Shown here one piece after another: positions 7,332-7,574 of a stretch of DNA of 7,574 nucleotides (its first letter is position 1; each line of letters starts with the position of its first letter). The notes beneath the pieces are model-generated. The model made no database searches, was not told the origin of the DNA, and worked only from the letters and a program-made list of their open reading frames with translations. Where the stretch lies: positions 1 to 7,574 of the forward strand of contig VBCS01000222.1 of NCBI GenBank assembly GCA_005888955.1. The letters run 5' to 3'. This DNA is from Betaproteobacteria bacterium (GTDB lineage: Bacteria > Pseudomonadota > Gammaproteobacteria > Burkholderiales > Casimicrobiaceae). Both the position numbers and the translations under genes were made by a program.

Positions 7332-7574
7332 ATGTGCGGCCGCTTCACTCTCACTCAGCCGGCGAATATCGCAGCCAAGTTCGGGCTCGACAACTTCGCG
7401 CCGGTCGAGTCCGAGTTCTACGAGCCGCGTTTCAACGTGGCGCCGACCCAGCGCATCGTCGTGATCCCGACGCGCGACATGAAGCGCGAGGCGCGGCGGA
7501 TGCGCTGGGGATTCATCCCGAGCTGGGCGAAGGATGCATCGATCGGATCGCGTCTGATCAATGCGCGGGCCGAA
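7332..7574 (+). CDS. yedK: SRAP-domain protein (YedK/HMCES family), abasic-site DNA-protein crosslinker, 3' end outside window
   Basis: 81 codons are present and the frame is open to the window edge. The N-terminus MCGRFTLT is diagnostic: after Met removal, Cys2 forms a thiazolidine crosslink with abasic sites in single-stranded DNA, shielding them during replication (established for E. coli YedK and human HMCES). Other family marks are RFNVAPTQ (33-40), MRWGFIPSWAKD (57-68) and LINARAE (75-81); Asn77 is the likely counterpart of the active-site Asn75 of YedK. The catalytic Glu and His expected further on are outside the window. The ATG is fixed by the need for Cys at position 2. The upstream DNA is the end of the tandem duplication, so its control region may have been altered by that event, but the TAGAAT box lies just outside the duplicated block. 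Confidence 0.95.
   Translation, partial: MCGRFTLTQPANIAAKFGLDNFAPVESEFYEPRFNVAPTQRIVVIPTRDMKREARRMRWGFIPSWAKDASIGSRLINARAE

Overview
The window comes from a high-GC proteobacterium, most likely a betaproteobacterium. The primary sigma factor has an E. coli-type non-conserved region, a long Lys/Ala/Pro/Arg-rich N-terminal extension of the kind known in Burkholderiales-like RpoD proteins, and a C-terminal region 4 typical of that class. This placement is inferred from protein character, not from a database search.

Layout. (1) Bases 1-2367, plus strand: rpoD, the housekeeping sigma-70. Its reading frame stays open to base 1, so its true start lies outside the window. A strong hairpin terminator follows (2389-2419). 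(2) 4937-2439, minus strand and convergent with rpoD: an 832-residue Pat/PatZ-like protein, an ADP-forming acyl-CoA-synthetase-like region fused to a C-terminal GNAT acetyltransferase. The synthetase half has lost its catalytic His loop and about 60 residues of the ATP-grasp ATP-binding lobe, while the GNAT half looks intact. (3) 5045-5118: a tRNA with anticodon CAU, best read as the lysidine-modified tRNA-Ile2, with a clear -10 box upstream and no encoded CCA. (4) 5056-5479, minus strand: the decayed C-terminal half of a tRNA-targeting tyrosine recombinase with two frameshifts, running into the tRNA 3' end. (5) 5536-6585, plus strand: an exported two-lobed aspartyl (retropepsin/pepsin-like) protease with less GC-biased codons. 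(6) 6477-7313: a tandemly duplicated block covering the protease 3' end and downstream DNA. The first copy is 517 bp. The second is 320 bp because 197 bp are absent between two 61-bp direct repeats. A coiled-coil-like ORF of unknown reality lies on the minus strand. (7) 7332-7574, plus strand: the first 81 codons of a SRAP-domain (YedK/HMCES) abasic-site shield protein, with a -10 box placed so that the mRNA would be leaderless.

How it fits together. rpoD, the acetyltransferase, the tRNA and the SRAP gene look like ordinary chromosomal genes. The stretch from the tRNA 3' end to about 7313 looks like the scar of an integrative element at the tRNA: dead integrase, atypical cargo and rearranged repeats. 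No complete new defence or mobile system is visible. The most notable signals are the catalytically stripped acyl-CoA-synthetase region, the integrase relic, and the duplication/deletion structure.
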